Numbered from the stretch's first letter, positions 35,667 through 45,416 are shown. The stretch is 64,000 nt of DNA from Streptomyces sp. Q6 (GCF_036967205.1 NZ_CP146022.1:3038001-3102000), one strand, 5' to 3'. Numbers and translations are program-made. Notes: generated from the sequence alone by a model not told the origin.

Positions 35667-38081
35667 ATGACGGACGCACCACAGCAGCCCCTCACCCTCG
35701 ACCTGGCGATCGGGGGCATGACCTGCGCGTCCTGCTCCGCCCGCATCGAGAAGAAGCTCAATCGCCTGGAGGGCGTGACCGCGACGGTCAACCTGGCCAC
35801 GGAAAAGGCCAAGGTCACCCACGCCCTCGAGGTCGACCCGGCACTGCTGATCACGACGATCACCAAACTCGGCTACACAGCGACCCCGCTGGAGAGCCCA
35901 CGGACACTCCCGCAGTCGCCCACCGACGTGAGGGGACGTGCCGGGGTACCCCCGCAGGACTCCGCAGGAACACAGCCCGGGACGCGCGACATCGGTCGTC
36001 AGGAAACGACACGACCGATCCGGCCGAGGAGGTACCCCGGCACGTCCCCGCCCCCACTCGACCGGGCGGCGACGACACCCCCCTCCGCGAAGCCGCCCGT
36101 AACACCACCCGGAACACCACCGGGCCAGCGCCTGAAGATCGCGGCGGTACTCACGGCCCCCGTGGTGGCCCTCTCCATGATCCCGGCGCTCCAGTTCGAC
36201 AACTGGCAGTGGCTCTCACTCACCCTCGCCTCACCGGTGGTCGTCTGGGCCGGCCTCCCCTTCCACCGCGCCGCGTGGACGAACCTGCGCCACGGCGCCG
36301 CCACGATGGACACCCTCGTCTCGCTCGGCACCCTCGCCGCCTACGGCTGGTCCCTGTGGGCCCTGTTCCTCGGCGACGCCGGCATGAACGGCATGCGCCA
36401 CGGCTTCAGCCTCACCGGCACCCCCGCCGACGCCTCCTCCACGATCTACCTCGAAGTGGCATCGGGCGTGGTCACGTTCATCCTCATCGGCCGCTACCTG
36501 GAGGCCCGCGCGAAACGCAGCGCGGGGGCGGCCCTGCGCGCCCTGCTCGAACTGGGCGCGAAGGACGTCACCCTGCTCGACGCCGACAACACGGAGACCC
36601 GTGTCCCGGCGGACCGCCTCCAGCCCGGCGACCGCTTCGTCGTACGCCCCGGAGAGAAGATCGCCACGGACGGCAGGGTCGTCGAGGGCACATCGGCCGT
36701 GGACGCGTCCATCCTCACGGGAGAGTCGCTCCCCGAGGACGTCACCGTCGGGGACCCGGTCACGGGTGCGACCGTCAACGCGGGCGGCCGTCTGGTCGTC
36801 GAGGCCACCCACGTCGGCGCCGACACCCAACTCGCCCGCATGGCCCGCCTGGTCGAGGACGCCCAGACCGGAAAGGCCCAGGTCCAGCGCCTGGCCGACC
36901 GCATCTCCGCGATCTTCGTCCCGGCGGTGCTGGCGATCGCGGTCGCCACCCTGCTCGTACGGCTTCTCGTCACGGGCGACACCACGGCGGCGTTCACCTC
37001 GGCCGTGGCGGTCCTGATCATCGCCTGCCCGTGCGCGCTCGGACTCGCGACGCCCACGGCGCTCATGGTCGGCACCGGTCGCGGCGCCCAGCTGGGCATC
37101 CTCATCAAGGGTCCCGAGGTCCTGGAGTCGACCCGCACGGTGGACACGATCGTGCTGGACAAGACCGGCACGGTCACCACGGGCCGCATGACCTTGGAGT
37201 CGACGCACCCCTCGGAGGACGTGAACGACAAGGATCTCCTCCGTCTGGCGGGAGCGTTGGAGCACGCCTCCGAGCACCCGGTGGCCCGCGCCGTGGCGAG
37301 GGCCGCGGCCGATCAGGCGGGCGAGCTCCCTCCGGTCACCGACTTCTCCAGCGTCCCCGGCCTGGGCGTGCGCGGCACGGTGGAGGGCCACACGGTCCTG
37401 GCAGGACGCGCCCGCCTCCTGACCCAGGAGGGCTTCACCCTGCCGCCCCCGCTCAGGGAGTCCCTGCGCGCGGCGGAGGCGACCGGCGGCACGGCGATCA
37501 CCGTCGCCTGGGACGGTGCGGCCCGCGGTGTCCTCACGGTCGCCGACGCGGTGAAGGAGACCAGCGCTCAGGCGGTGACGGAACTGCGCGCCCTGGGCCT
37601 GACGCCGATGCTGCTCACCGGCGACAACCGCGCCGCCGCCGAGTCGGTCGCCCGCGCGGTCGGCATCGCCCCGGAGGACGTGATCGCGGAGGTGCTGCCC
37701 GAGGAGAAGGTGAGGACCATCGAGCGACTTCAGGCCGAGGGCCGGGGCGTGGCGATGGTGGGCGACGGAGTGAACGACGCCGCCGCGCTGGCCACCGCCG
37801 ATCTCGGCCTGGCCATGGGCACGGGCACGGATGCGGCGATCGAGGCGGGCGACCTGACGCTCGTACGCGGTGATCTGCGGGTGGCGGCCGACGCGATCCG
37901 GCTCTCCCGCCGCACCCTCACCACGATCAAGGGCAACCTCTGGTGGGCCTTCGGCTACAACCTCGCCGCGCTTCCGCTGGCCGCCGCGGGGCTCCTGAAC
38001 CCGATGATCGCGGGTGCCGCAATGGCGTTCTCATCGGTCTTCGTTGTGACCAATAGTCTCCGCCTGCGCAAATTCACCTAG
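35667..38081 (+). CDS. copA: Copper-exporting P1B-type ATPase with a palindromic element in its linker
   Basis: 804 aa. N-terminal metal domain [12 protein letters not shown] (about residues 18-29), then an abnormally long Arg/Pro-rich linker (about 75-153). Next come the membrane core with CPC (about 454-456 in [16 protein letters not shown]), the TGES actuator motif, phosphorylation site DKTGTVT (about 498), and [10 protein letters not shown] (about 699). These are diagnostic for Cu(I) export. The linker residues about 89-128 are encoded by palindromic element copy C, read through without stop (it includes GVPPQDSAG). The catalytic parts look intact, so the pump probably works. It belongs to the CsoR-controlled unit with copZ. 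Confidence 0.93.
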   Translation: MTDAPQQPLTLDLAIGGMTCASCSARIEKKLNRLEGVTATVNLATEKAKVTHALEVDPALLITTITKLGYTATPLESPRTLPQSPTDVRGRAGVPPQDSAGTQPGTRDIGRQETTRPIRPRRYPGTSPPPLDRAATTPPSAKPPVTPPGTPPGQRLKIAAVLTAPVVALSMIPALQFDNWQWLSLTLASPVVVWAGLPFHRAAWTNLRHGAATMDTLVSLGTLAAYGWSLWALFLGDAGMNGMRHGFSLTGTPADASSTIYLEVASGVVTFILIGRYLEARAKRSAGAALRALLELGAKDVTLLDADNTETRVPADRLQPGDRFVVRPGEKIATDGRVVEGTSAVDASILTGESLPEDVTVGDPVTGATVNAGGRLVVEATHVGADTQLARMARLVEDAQTGKAQVQRLADRISAIFVPAVLAIAVATLLVRLLVTGDTTAAFTSAVAVLIIACPCALGLATPTALMVGTGRGAQLGILIKGPEVLESTRTVDTIVLDKTGTVTTGRMTLESTHPSEDVNDKDLLRLAGALEHASEHPVARAVARAAADQAGELPPVTDFSSVPGLGVRGTVEGHTVLAGRARLLTQEGFTLPPPLRESLRAAEATGGTAITVAWDGAARGVLTVADAVKETSAQAVTELRALGLTPMLLTGDNRAAAESVARAVGIAPEDVIAEVLPEEKVRTIERLQAEGRGVAMVGDGVNDAAALATADLGLAMGTGTDAAIEAGDLTLVRGDLRVAADAIRLSRRTLTTIKGNLWWAFGYNLAALPLAAAGLLNPMIAGAAMAFSSVFVVTNSLRLRKFT
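35932..36049 (-). repeat. Palindromic element, copy C (118 bp), inside copA
   Basis: Perfect 19-bp ends GGGGACGTGCCGGGGTACC (35932-35950) and its complement (36031-36049). Inner hairpin CGGTCGT/ACGACCG on the minus strand. Orientation is opposite to copies A and B. About 30 bp of the left flank (from 35905) also matches the right flank and 57-bp unit next to copy A. Confidence 0.9.
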
Positions 38082-38160
38082 TAGGCCCTGGACCTCCACA
38101 CAATCCACACGGCACAATTGCAGCACTCTCACTCAGGGGGCCGGGATCCACAGATCGGGC

Positions 38161-38212
38161 CTCTTGCGTACACACGGGACATATGCAAGAGACGCAGATC
38201 ACATTGATGTGA
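38161..38212 (+). promoter_or_regulatory. Two inverted repeats in the copA-gltA gap
   Basis: CTCTTGC (38161) pairs with GCAAGAG (38185) across 17 bp, and the near-palindrome TCACATTGATGTGA (38199-38212; 6-bp arms) follows. Both lie in AT-richer DNA, suggesting protein-binding sites, but there is no confirmed gene to control. Confidence 0.35.
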
Positions 38213-38437
38213 ACGTAACCCTTTGCAGGTCTCGTGAGTCTAAGGAGCGATACAGGAAACGTCTTGGGGGACGTCTCCGTGTCGAGCGGGACCGTCTTGG
38301 GGGACGGCCCCGACTGCGTTGGCCGGGACACGTGCACCGGGGAGCTTGAGCGGCCCACCCGTGCGTACGTGTTCCGGCGACCGACGCACCGCAGACGCCC
38401 GGACGGATCCCGTGGGGGGAATCCGCACCGGGAAAAG

Positions 38438-38488
38438 GAAAGCGCCCCGACTGCCGGCCCGTGGGGGGACCGGCAGCGGGGCGCTTTC
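38438..38488 (-). terminator. Long two-stem terminator behind gltA
   Basis: Outer arms GAAAGCGCCCCG (38438-38449) and CGGGGCGCTTTC (38477-38488), inner arms CTGCCGG (38451-38457) and CCGGCAG (38470-38476). It can serve both gltA and transcripts from the copper unit. Confidence 0.85.
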
Positions 38489-38556
38489 TCTTACGCTCCT
38501 GCCGCGGTGCTACGACGACCGCGGCGCTACGCCGCGACGCGGCTCAGCAGCGACAC

Positions 38557-39846
38557 TCAGCGCTGCTCGACCGGGACGAAGTCCCGCTCGACGACACCGG
38601 TGTAGATCTGACGCGGGCGCCCGATACGCGATCCGGGCTCCTTGATCATCTCGTGCCACTGGGCGATCCAGCCCGGCAGACGACCCAGGGCGAACAGGAC
38701 CGTGAACATCTCGGTCGGGAAGCCCATGGCCCGGTAGATCAGGCCGGTGTAGAAGTCGACGTTCGGGTAGAGCTTGCGCTCGACGAAGTAGTCGTCGGCC
38801 AGCGCGTGCTCTTCCAGCTTCAGCGCGATGTCGAGCAGCTCGTCGCTCTTGCCGAGCGCCGAGAGGACGTCGTGCGCCGCCGCCTTGATGATCTTCGCCC
38901 GGGGGTCGAAGTTCTTGTAGACGCGGTGCCCGAAGCCCATGAGCTTCACGCCGTCTTCCTTGTTCTTCACCTTGCGGATGAAGGTGTCGACGTCGCCGCC
39001 GGAGGCCTGGATGCCCTCGAGCATCTCCAGGACCGACTGGTTGGCGCCGCCGTGCAGCGGGCCCCACAGCGCGGAGATACCGGCGGAGATCGACGCGAAC
39101 ATGTTCGCCTGCGACGAGCCGACCAGACGCACGGTGGACGTCGAGCAGTTCTGCTCGTGGTCCGCGTGCAGGATGAGCAGCTTGTCCAGCGCGGAGACGA
39201 CCGTCGGGTCCAGGTCGTACTCGGCGGCCGGCACCGAGAAGGTCATGCGCAGGAAGTTCTCGACGTAGCCGAGGTCGTTGCGCGGGTAGACCACCGGGTG
39301 GCCGACCGACTTCTTGTACGCGTACGCCGCGATCGTCGGAAGCTTGGCGAGCAGGCGGATCGTCGACAGGTTGCGCTGCTGCTCGTCGAACGGGTTGTGG
39401 CTGTCCTGGTAGAAGGTGGACAGCGCGGAGACGACCGACGACAGCATGGCCATCGGGTGGGCGTCGCGCGGGAACCCGTCGTAGAACCGCTTGACGTCCT
39501 CGTGCAGCAGCGTGTGCTGCGTGATGTCGTTCTTGAAGGTGGAGAGCTCGTCCACGGTCGGGAGCTCGCCGTTGATCAGCAGGTAGGCCACCTCGGTGAA
39601 GGTGGAACGCTCCGCCAGCTGCTCGATCGGGTAGCCGCGGTACCGGAGAATGCCCTGCTCACCGTCGAGGTAGGTGATCGCGGATTTATAGGCGGCGGTG
39701 TTGCCGTATCCGCTGTCGAGGGTCACCAGTCCGGTCTGGGCCCGGAGCTTCCCGATGTCGAAGCCCTTGTCGCCGACGGTGCTGTCGATCACCGGGTAGG
39801 TGTATTCGCCATCGCCGTACCGCAGTACTACAGAGTTGTCGCTCAC
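38557..39846 (-). CDS. gltA: Citrate synthase (type II)
   Basis: 429 aa from GTG 39846 with GAGGGACGAGAC upstream. It condenses oxaloacetate and acetyl-CoA in the TCA cycle. The full hexameric-type sequence is present: N-terminal domain YPVIDSTVGDKGFDIGKLRAQTG, catalytic His stretch LILHADHEQNCSTSTVRLVGSS, WGPLHGGANQSVLEMLEGI, and GFGHRVYKNFDPRAKIIK. Length is normal. The frame extends upstream, but the region before GTG lacks conserved sequence. A 16-bp AT-rich palindrome lies about 190 bp upstream (40036). Confidence 0.96.
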   Translation of the reverse strand: MSDNSVVLRYGDGEYTYPVIDSTVGDKGFDIGKLRAQTGLVTLDSGYGNTAAYKSAITYLDGEQGILRYRGYPIEQLAERSTFTEVAYLLINGELPTVDELSTFKNDITQHTLLHEDVKRFYDGFPRDAHPMAMLSSVVSALSTFYQDSHNPFDEQQRNLSTIRLLAKLPTIAAYAYKKSVGHPVVYPRNDLGYVENFLRMTFSVPAAEYDLDPTVVSALDKLLILHADHEQNCSTSTVRLVGSSQANMFASISAGISALWGPLHGGANQSVLEMLEGIQASGGDVDTFIRKVKNKEDGVKLMGFGHRVYKNFDPRAKIIKAAAHDVLSALGKSDELLDIALKLEEHALADDYFVERKLYPNVDFYTGLIYRAMGFPTEMFTVLFALGRLPGWIAQWHEMIKEPGSRIGRPRQIYTGVVERDFVPVEQR

Positions 39847-40035
39847 GTCTCGTCCCTCACCGACGTAGTGCCTCTTCTTCGAGGTGCCCTGACTGTCTCT
39901 ACCATCCCCCACTTGGCCCAGCAGAGTGCACTCGGGGTCGACCATTGGGCCTATTGGCGGCACTGAGTGCCGCCAACCTGCTCATCCTGCCCCCTTCGCC
40001 CTGGTTCCGGAAGTGGTCTGTGACCTTCACGACGA

Positions 40036-40051
40036 ATTTGATCGATCAAAT
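40036..40051. promoter_or_regulatory. 16-bp perfect palindrome at the recD2 stop / upstream of gltA
   Basis: ATTTGATCGATCAAAT, perfectly symmetric and AT-rich in a GC-rich genome. It overlaps the stop codon of the helicase gene (TGA, 40046-40048) and is 190 bp before gltA. It is a candidate operator for gltA, not a terminator. Confidence 0.45.
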
Positions 40052-42307
40052 CTTTTGAAGGTGCGCACCGGCCAGCCGGAAAGCGAGTGCGGTACAGCGT
40101 CTACCCGCGGAAACCGTGCGCACAGCCTGGCCGAGCGCCTTGCGTGAGCCGACCAGGACGACGAGCCGCTTCGCACGCGTGACCGCCGTGTAGAGGAGGT
40201 TCCGCTGAAGCATCATCCAGGCCCCGGTCGTGACCGGGATCACCACGCACGGATACTCGCTGCCCTGCGAACGATGGATGGTGACAGCGTAGGCATGGGC
40301 GAGCTCGTCGAGCTCGTCGAAGTCGTAGGACACCTCTTCGTCCTCGTCGGTGCGGACGGTGAGTTTCTGCTCGTCGGCGTCGAGGGAGGTGACGACCCCG
40401 ACCGTGCCGTTGAACACGCCGTTCGCCCCCTTGTCGTAGTTGTTCCTGATCTGCGTGACCTTGTCGCCGACGCGGAAGACGCGGCCGCCGAACCGCTTCT
40501 CGGGCAGCTCGGGGCGGCCCGGTGTGATCGCCTGCTGGAGGAGGCCGTTGAGCGCGCCCGCGCCGGCCGGGCCGCGGTGCATCGGGGTGAGCACCTGGAT
40601 GTCGCGCCGCGGATCGAGGCCGAACTTGGCCGGAATGCGCCGGGCGGCGACGTCGACGGTCAGCCGCCCCGCCTCCTCCGTGTCCTCCTCCACGAAGAGG
40701 AAGAAGTCCTTCAGGCCCTGGGTGAGGGGCGGCGTACCGGAGTTGATCCGGTGGGCGTTCGTGACCACGCCGGACTCCTGGGCCTGGCGGAAGATGCGGG
40801 TCAGCCGGACGGCCGGCACCGGGCTGTCCGGCGCCAGCATGTCGCGCAGGACCTCCCCCGCGCCGACGCTCGGCAGCTGGTCCACATCGCCGACGAAGAG
40901 CAGGTGTGCACCCGGTGCCACGGCCTTCACCAGCTTGTTGGCGAGCAGCAGATCCAGCATCGACGCCTCGTCCACGACGACGAGATCCGCGTCGAGCGGC
41001 CGGTCCTTGTCGTACGCGGCGTCGCCCCCCGGTTTCAGTTCGAGCAGGCGGTGGACGGTCGAGGCCTCCGCTCCCGTCAGCTCGGCGAGGCGCTTGGCGG
41101 CCCGGCCGGTCGGCGCGGCGAGGACGACCTTCGCCTTCTTCGCGCGCGCCAGCTCCACGATCGAGCGCACCGTGAACGACTTGCCGCAGCCGGGCCCGCC
41201 GGTGAGCACCGCGACCTTCTCGCTCAGCGCGAGCCTCACGGCCTGCTCCTGCTCGGGCGCGAGCGTCGCTCCCGTGCGGTCCGCGAGCCAGGCGAGGGCC
41301 TTGTCCCAGGCCACGTCCCGGAACGCGGGCATCCGGTCGTCGTCGGTGCGCAGGAGTCTCAACAGCTGCGCGGAGAGCGACAGTTCGGCTCGGTGGAAGG
41401 GGACCAGGTACACGGCCGTGACCGGCTGCCCGTCGGCTCCGGGCACCTGTTCCCGTACGACGCCGACGTCCCCGGTGTGCTCGTCGGGCAGGGTCAGTTC
41501 GGCGAGGCACTCGATGACGAGGCCCGTGTCGACCTGGAGCAGCTTCACCGCGTCGGCGATGAGGCGCTCCTCGGGCAGGAAGCAGTGGCCCTGGTCGGTG
41601 GACTGCGACAGGGCGTACTGGAGACCGGCCTTCACGCGCTCGGGGCTGTCGTGCGGGATGCCGACGGACTGGGCGATGCGGTCGGCGGTGAGGAAGCCAA
41701 TGCCCCAGACGTCCGAGGCGAGCCGGTACGGCTGGTTCTTGACGACGGAGATCGACGCGTCGCCGTACTTCTTGTAGATGCGCACGGCGATGGAGGTGGA
41801 GACGCCGACGGTCTGGAGGAACACCATCACCTCTTTGATGGCCTTCTGCTCCTCCCACGCGTCGGCGATCTTCTTGGTGCGCTTGGGTCCGAGCCCCGGC
41901 ACCTCGATGAGGCGCTTCGGGTCCTGCTCGATGATGTCGAGGGTGTCGACCCCGAAGTGCTGTGTGATGCGGTCGGCGAAGACCGGCCCGATCCCCTTGA
42001 CCAGTCCGGAGCCGAGGTAGCGGCGGATTCCCTGGATGGTCGCGGGCAGGATCGTCGTGTAGTTCTCGACGGTGAACTGTTTGCCGTACTGCGGATGCGA
42101 GCCCCACCAGCCCTCCATCCGCAGCGACTCCCCCGCCTGCGCGCCGAGCAGCGACCCGACGACGGTCAGCAGATCGCCGGCGCCTCTGCCGGTGTCCACC
42201 CGCGCGACCGTGTACCCGGTCTCCTCATTGGCGTACGTGATCCGCTCGAGGACCCCCTCGAGCCGCGCCATCGGCCGCGCCCCGGCAGCCGCCTGCTGCT
42301 TCGACAT
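40046..42307 (-). CDS. recD2: RecD2-like ATP-dependent DNA helicase (SF1)
   Basis: 753 aa from ATG 42307. The N-terminal helix-hairpin-helix part (GLVKGIGPVFADRITQHFG, LIEVPGLGPKRTKKIADAW) distinguishes RecD2 from RecD of RecBCD. The SF1B motor follows: Walker A LTGGPGCGKSFTVRSI, Walker B LVVVDEASMLDLLLANKL, GDVDQLPSVGAGEVLRD, and the C-terminal motif TIHRSQGSEYPCVVIPV. It is a 5'-3' helicase for repair or recombination. No recB or recC is near, as expected for RecD2. Confidence 0.94.
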   Translation of the reverse strand: MSKQQAAAGARPMARLEGVLERITYANEETGYTVARVDTGRGAGDLLTVVGSLLGAQAGESLRMEGWWGSHPQYGKQFTVENYTTILPATIQGIRRYLGSGLVKGIGPVFADRITQHFGVDTLDIIEQDPKRLIEVPGLGPKRTKKIADAWEEQKAIKEVMVFLQTVGVSTSIAVRIYKKYGDASISVVKNQPYRLASDVWGIGFLTADRIAQSVGIPHDSPERVKAGLQYALSQSTDQGHCFLPEERLIADAVKLLQVDTGLVIECLAELTLPDEHTGDVGVVREQVPGADGQPVTAVYLVPFHRAELSLSAQLLRLLRTDDDRMPAFRDVAWDKALAWLADRTGATLAPEQEQAVRLALSEKVAVLTGGPGCGKSFTVRSIVELARAKKAKVVLAAPTGRAAKRLAELTGAEASTVHRLLELKPGGDAAYDKDRPLDADLVVVDEASMLDLLLANKLVKAVAPGAHLLFVGDVDQLPSVGAGEVLRDMLAPDSPVPAVRLTRIFRQAQESGVVTNAHRINSGTPPLTQGLKDFFLFVEEDTEEAGRLTVDVAARRIPAKFGLDPRRDIQVLTPMHRGPAGAGALNGLLQQAITPGRPELPEKRFGGRVFRVGDKVTQIRNNYDKGANGVFNGTVGVVTSLDADEQKLTVRTDEDEEVSYDFDELDELAHAYAVTIHRSQGSEYPCVVIPVTTGAWMMLQRNLLYTAVTRAKRLVVLVGSRKALGQAVRTVSAGRRCTALAFRLAGAHLQKI

Positions 42308-42474
42308 GATCCGACGGTAGCGGCGACGTCTGACAACGGGGGCGGAACCCGGAACCGTGAGCGCCGGACGACGCGTCCTGGGGCCGACCGATGAGTTTCT
42401 CCCCGCCGCCCGGTCATACAGGCGACCGTGACAGGAACCGGCCGTCACAGGCCCCGGCAGACAGGACCGCACTC

Positions 42475-42687
42475 ATGACCACCGTCAAGGGCCCCGCCTC
42501 CTACTTCCCGTCCATCGAGAAGAAGTACGGGCAGCCCGTCTCCCACTGGCAGGACGCCATCCGTTCCTCGCCGCTCACCCGGCACATGGAGCTGGTGAAC
42601 TGGCTGAAGAGCGCGTACGGGATCGGGCACGGGCACGCCAACGCGCTGGTGGCGCACACGCTCGCCGAGGACCGCGCCGGGCAGTGA
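42475..42687 (+). CDS. DUF4287 small protein
   Basis: 70 aa from ATG 42475. The chain KGPASYFPSIEKKYGQPVSHWQDAI, TRHMELVNWLKSAYGIGHGHANALVAH matches DUF4287, a small helical domain often seen near DUF5655 proteins and of unknown function. It is followed by the DUF5701 gene on the same strand. The frame extends upstream of this ATG but without a plausible start. Confidence 0.85.
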   Translation: MTTVKGPASYFPSIEKKYGQPVSHWQDAIRSSPLTRHMELVNWLKSAYGIGHGHANALVAHTLAEDRAGQ

Positions 42688-42789
42688 GCGTGCCGGTCCA
42701 CCCTGACGCTCAGGGAACTCACAGGGAGGGGTGCCGCGTTGGGACCACAGCACGCCGCGACCGTGCACGCCACGAACCGAGGGAGTTCC

Positions 42790-43548
42790 GTGACCGAATC
42801 CGCCGCAGCATCCACCACCGCACCGACCACCGCACCCACGACCGCTCCCGCTGCCGCGTCCGCGGCCGCCCTGCCCCCGCTGCCGTCACCCGCCGCCCAG
42901 GCCGAGCGTCTGATCGAGCTCGGCGTGCACGACATCGCCGGACTGTCCGCCGCCGACGTGCGGGCCTTCGGTAAGGAGGCGGAGGAGCGGGGCGGTGACG
43001 TCCTGCTCGTCGTCCATCCCGACCGCGCCCCCGCCTCGGCCCTCGCCCCGCTGCTGCGTCGCGGCGACAAGCCGGGATTCGTCGTCGTCGACATGACCGA
43101 CGTGGACCGGTTCACCCCGATCGAGTCGGTCGACGTGCCCGACGCCCCGCTCTATCTCGTGGCCCGGCCCGACCGCGGTGACGACATGGCGGACTGGAGT
43201 CCGGGCGAGGCGCTTCCCGCGCTCACCGAGCGGGACCGGACCCCGCTGCTCCTCACGGAGGGGATCCACTGGGTGCTCCAGCAGCCCGGGGTGCTGGACC
43301 GGAACCACTGCTTCATGACGATCGGCTCCCGGCTGCCCAAGGCCGACGGCACCCTCGACGCCCGTACCCCGGCGATCTGGATCAGCAACGGCACGGGACG
43401 CGACGGCCGCGAGCGCCGCGACGCCCCCAAGGTCGGCTGGTGCTGGGCGGGCAACCGGCACACCTGGCTGGGCTTCGCCTCGACCACCCACCGCGCCGCC
43501 GGCGGCAAGAACGCCGACAGGACCGGCAGCGACGACGACCAGGCGTGA
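42790..43548 (+). CDS. DUF5701 family protein
   Basis: 252 aa from GTG 42790, with GGGAG 4 nt before. After an Ala/Thr-rich N-terminus the sequence QAERLIELGVHDIAGLSAADVRAFGKEAEERGGDVLLVVHPDRAPASALAPLLRRGDKPGFVVVDMTDVDRFTPIESVDVPDAPLYLVARPDRGDDM is typical of the actinobacterial DUF5701 group. No catalytic motif is recognised. Soluble, cytosolic, function unknown. It converges with the next gene at 10 bp distance. Confidence 0.82.
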   Translation: MTESAAASTTAPTTAPTTAPAAASAAALPPLPSPAAQAERLIELGVHDIAGLSAADVRAFGKEAEERGGDVLLVVHPDRAPASALAPLLRRGDKPGFVVVDMTDVDRFTPIESVDVPDAPLYLVARPDRGDDMADWSPGEALPALTERDRTPLLLTEGIHWVLQQPGVLDRNHCFMTIGSRLPKADGTLDARTPAIWISNGTGRDGRERRDAPKVGWCWAGNRHTWLGFASTTHRAAGGKNADRTGSDDDQA

Positions 43549-43557
43549 CCCCCTGAC

Positions 43558-44133
43558 TCAGATCCCGCCCATCGGCTCCACGTCCACCTTCACCGGCGTC
43601 CCCCACACCCGCACGACCTCGTAGTCCGTGAACTCGTGGACCAGGCGGTACGCCATCGCCGCGTCGGGGCGGCGGCGCTGGGCCGCCAGATAGAGGTCCG
43701 CCTCGCGGCGGTCGTGGCGCGGGGTGCCGCAGAGCTGCCACACCTGGCCGGTCCACATCTCGGGGATCCAGCGCTGCTGCGGCTGCGGGCGGTCCTCGCG
43801 CGTGCCGTAGCGCGACATCACCGCGCCCTGCTGCTCGCCGCGCGGGCGGGCGGGCCCGCCGCCGTACTCCGAGCGGCGGGCCTGCCTGCGGCGCGTCTCG
43901 CACAGCAGGCACAGGTCGGGCGCCGTCTCGTCGACCGCGCCCTGGGGGTGCTCGGGGCAGCGGGTCGTGGGCGCGGCGCCGGCGACCGTGCCGTCGAGCA
44001 GCTCCAGGGCGCGCTTCACGTCGCCCCGCACCTCGTGGAGCTTGGTGTCCGACGTGTCGCCGGTGAGGCCGTCACCGTGCTCGCCGAGCAGGCGCAGGGC
44101 GCGGCCGAGTGCGGTGAGCTGCGCGTGGTTCAC
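43558..44133 (-). CDS. Conserved hypothetical protein with CxxC pairs
   Basis: 191 aa. It has an N-terminal helix (AQLTALGRALRLLGEHGDGL), a Cys pair RCPEHP and LCLLCETRRRQARR (about residues 59 and 74-77) that could bind zinc, and a C-terminal WIPEMWTGQVWQLCGTPRHDRREADLYLAAQRRRPDAAMAYRLVHEFTDYEVVRVWG. Not recognised beyond Streptomyces-type conservation. It is divergent from the rbs operon and about 240 bp from its first gene. Confidence 0.75.
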   Translation of the reverse strand: MNHAQLTALGRALRLLGEHGDGLTGDTSDTKLHEVRGDVKRALELLDGTVAGAAPTTRCPEHPQGAVDETAPDLCLLCETRRRQARRSEYGGGPARPRGEQQGAVMSRYGTREDRPQPQQRWIPEMWTGQVWQLCGTPRHDRREADLYLAAQRRRPDAAMAYRLVHEFTDYEVVRVWGTPVKVDVEPMGGI

Positions 44134-44281
44134 GGTTCCTGGCTCCGTTCGTCGCTGGGTCCGCGTACCTCGTGACCCGTGCCTTCCACCATGGCACGCC
44201 GCACCGACAACGCCCCCTCCTTCACCCCTCCCTCATCACGATCCGGTCACGACAACCGGAACCCCTCTTGCCAGACTCCCG

Positions 44282-44317
44282 TGTAATCGATTCCAATCCC
44301 TCATGTAATCGATTCCA
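44282..44317 (+). promoter_or_regulatory. Twin LacI-type operators of the rbs operon
   Basis: TGTAATCGATTCCA occurs at 44282-44295 and again at 44304-44317, 22 bp apart, i.e. two helical turns. Each is a near-palindrome around CG (12 of 14 symmetric), the classic LacI/RbsR form. They lie 60-100 bp before rbsR. Confidence 0.75.
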
Positions 44318-44378
44318 CGCACATGTGCGACCTACTCGTCGCACATGAGCTCCCGCAGCCACAAGGAGGTGGTCTGTG

Positions 44379-45416
44379 ATGTCGTCGAGCGCGAGCATCA
44401 AGGATGTCGCCGCCGCGGCCGGAGTCTCGGTCGCGACCGTCTCCCGCGTCCTCAACAGTCATCCGTCCGTCAGCCCGGACGCGCGCACCCGCGTGCTGGC
44501 CGCCGTGGAATCCCTCGGCTACCGGCCGAACGCCGTCGCCCGCTCCCTGCGCACCGACCAGACCCGCACCCTCGGCCTGGTCATCAGCGACGTGCTGAAC
44601 CCGTACTTCACCGAGCTCGCCCGCTCCGTCGAGGAGGAGGCCCGCGCGCTCGGCTACAGCGTGATCATCGGGAACGCCGACGAGCGCCCCGACCTCCAGG
44701 ACCACCACGTCCAGAACCTGCTCGACCGGCGCATCGACGGCCTCCTGGTCTCCCCCACCGACGGCGGCTCCCCGCTGATGCTCGGCGCCGTCCGCGCGGG
44801 CACGCCGATGGTCTTCGTCGACCGGTGGATCCCCGGCGTCGACGTCCCCGTCGTGCGGTCCGACGGCCGCGCCGCCATCCGCGACCTCGTCGCCCATCTG
44901 CACCGGCTCGGCCACCGCCGCCTCGCGATCATCGCGGGCCCGGCCGCGACGACCACCGGCAGCGAACGCGTCGACGCCTTCCGCGAGGCCCTCGCCCGGT
45001 ACGCGATCGAGCTGCCCGACGCCTACATCGGCCAGGGCGACTTCCAGGCGGACAGCGGGCGCCGCGTCACGGAGGGGTTCCTGGACCTCCCCGAGCCGCC
45101 CGACGTCGTGTTCGCCGCCGACAACCTGATGGCGCTCGGCGCGCTCGACGCCGTCCGCGCGCGCGGGCTGCGCGTCCCGCACGACATCGCGCTCGCCGCC
45201 TTCGACGACATCCCCTGGTTCGTGCACACCGATCCGCCGGTCACGGCGATCGCCCAGCCGACCAAGGACCTGGGCCGGGCCGCCGTGCGCGCCCTGGTCG
45301 ACCGCATCGAGGGGCGCGTCCCCGAGTCGGTCACCCTCCCCGCCCACCTCGTCGTACGCCGGTCGTGCGGCGAGCCCTCTGGACCGCGTACCTCAACGGA
45401 GAGGAGCACCCGGTGA
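44379..45416 (+). CDS. rbsR: LacI family ribose operon repressor
   Basis: 345 aa. AAGGAGG (44364-44370) serves ATG 44379, or GTG one codon before. LacI helix-turn-helix ASIKDVAAAAGVSVATVSRVLNSHPSVSPDARTRVLAAVESLGYRPNAVARSL (residues about 5-58), then the sugar-binding fold (LGLVISDVLNPYFTELARSVEEEA, LAIIAGPAATTTGSERVDAF, LAAFDDIPWFVHTDPPVTAI). It heads the ribose operon, overlaps rbsA by 4 bp (GTGA), and two operator boxes lie upstream, so it represses its own operon until the sugar binds. Confidence 0.9.
   Translation: MSSSASIKDVAAAAGVSVATVSRVLNSHPSVSPDARTRVLAAVESLGYRPNAVARSLRTDQTRTLGLVISDVLNPYFTELARSVEEEARALGYSVIIGNADERPDLQDHHVQNLLDRRIDGLLVSPTDGGSPLMLGAVRAGTPMVFVDRWIPGVDVPVVRSDGRAAIRDLVAHLHRLGHRRLAIIAGPAATTTGSERVDAFREALARYAIELPDAYIGQGDFQADSGRRVTEGFLDLPEPPDVVFAADNLMALGALDAVRARGLRVPHDIALAAFDDIPWFVHTDPPVTAIAQPTKDLGRAAVRALVDRIEGRVPESVTLPAHLVVRRSCGEPSGPRTSTERSTR

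Larger units (their letters stand above)
38082..38556. other. Gap between copA and gltA
   Basis: No convincing gene. Contains inverted repeats CTCTTGC/GCAAGAG (38161-38191) and TCACATTGATGTGA (38199-38212). A plus-strand frame from GTG 38234 is open but runs through the terminator stem, so it is not accepted. Then the gltA terminator at 38438. Confidence 0.6.

Noticed and set aside
38234-38605. 123-codon plus-strand ORF between copA and gltA
   Set aside because: It runs through a strong terminator stem and overlaps gltA's 3' end; no family match is seen.
42391-42474. N-terminal extension of the DUF4287 protein
   Set aside because: The upstream 28 codons are unlike the family, and the ATG at 42475 begins at the conserved part.
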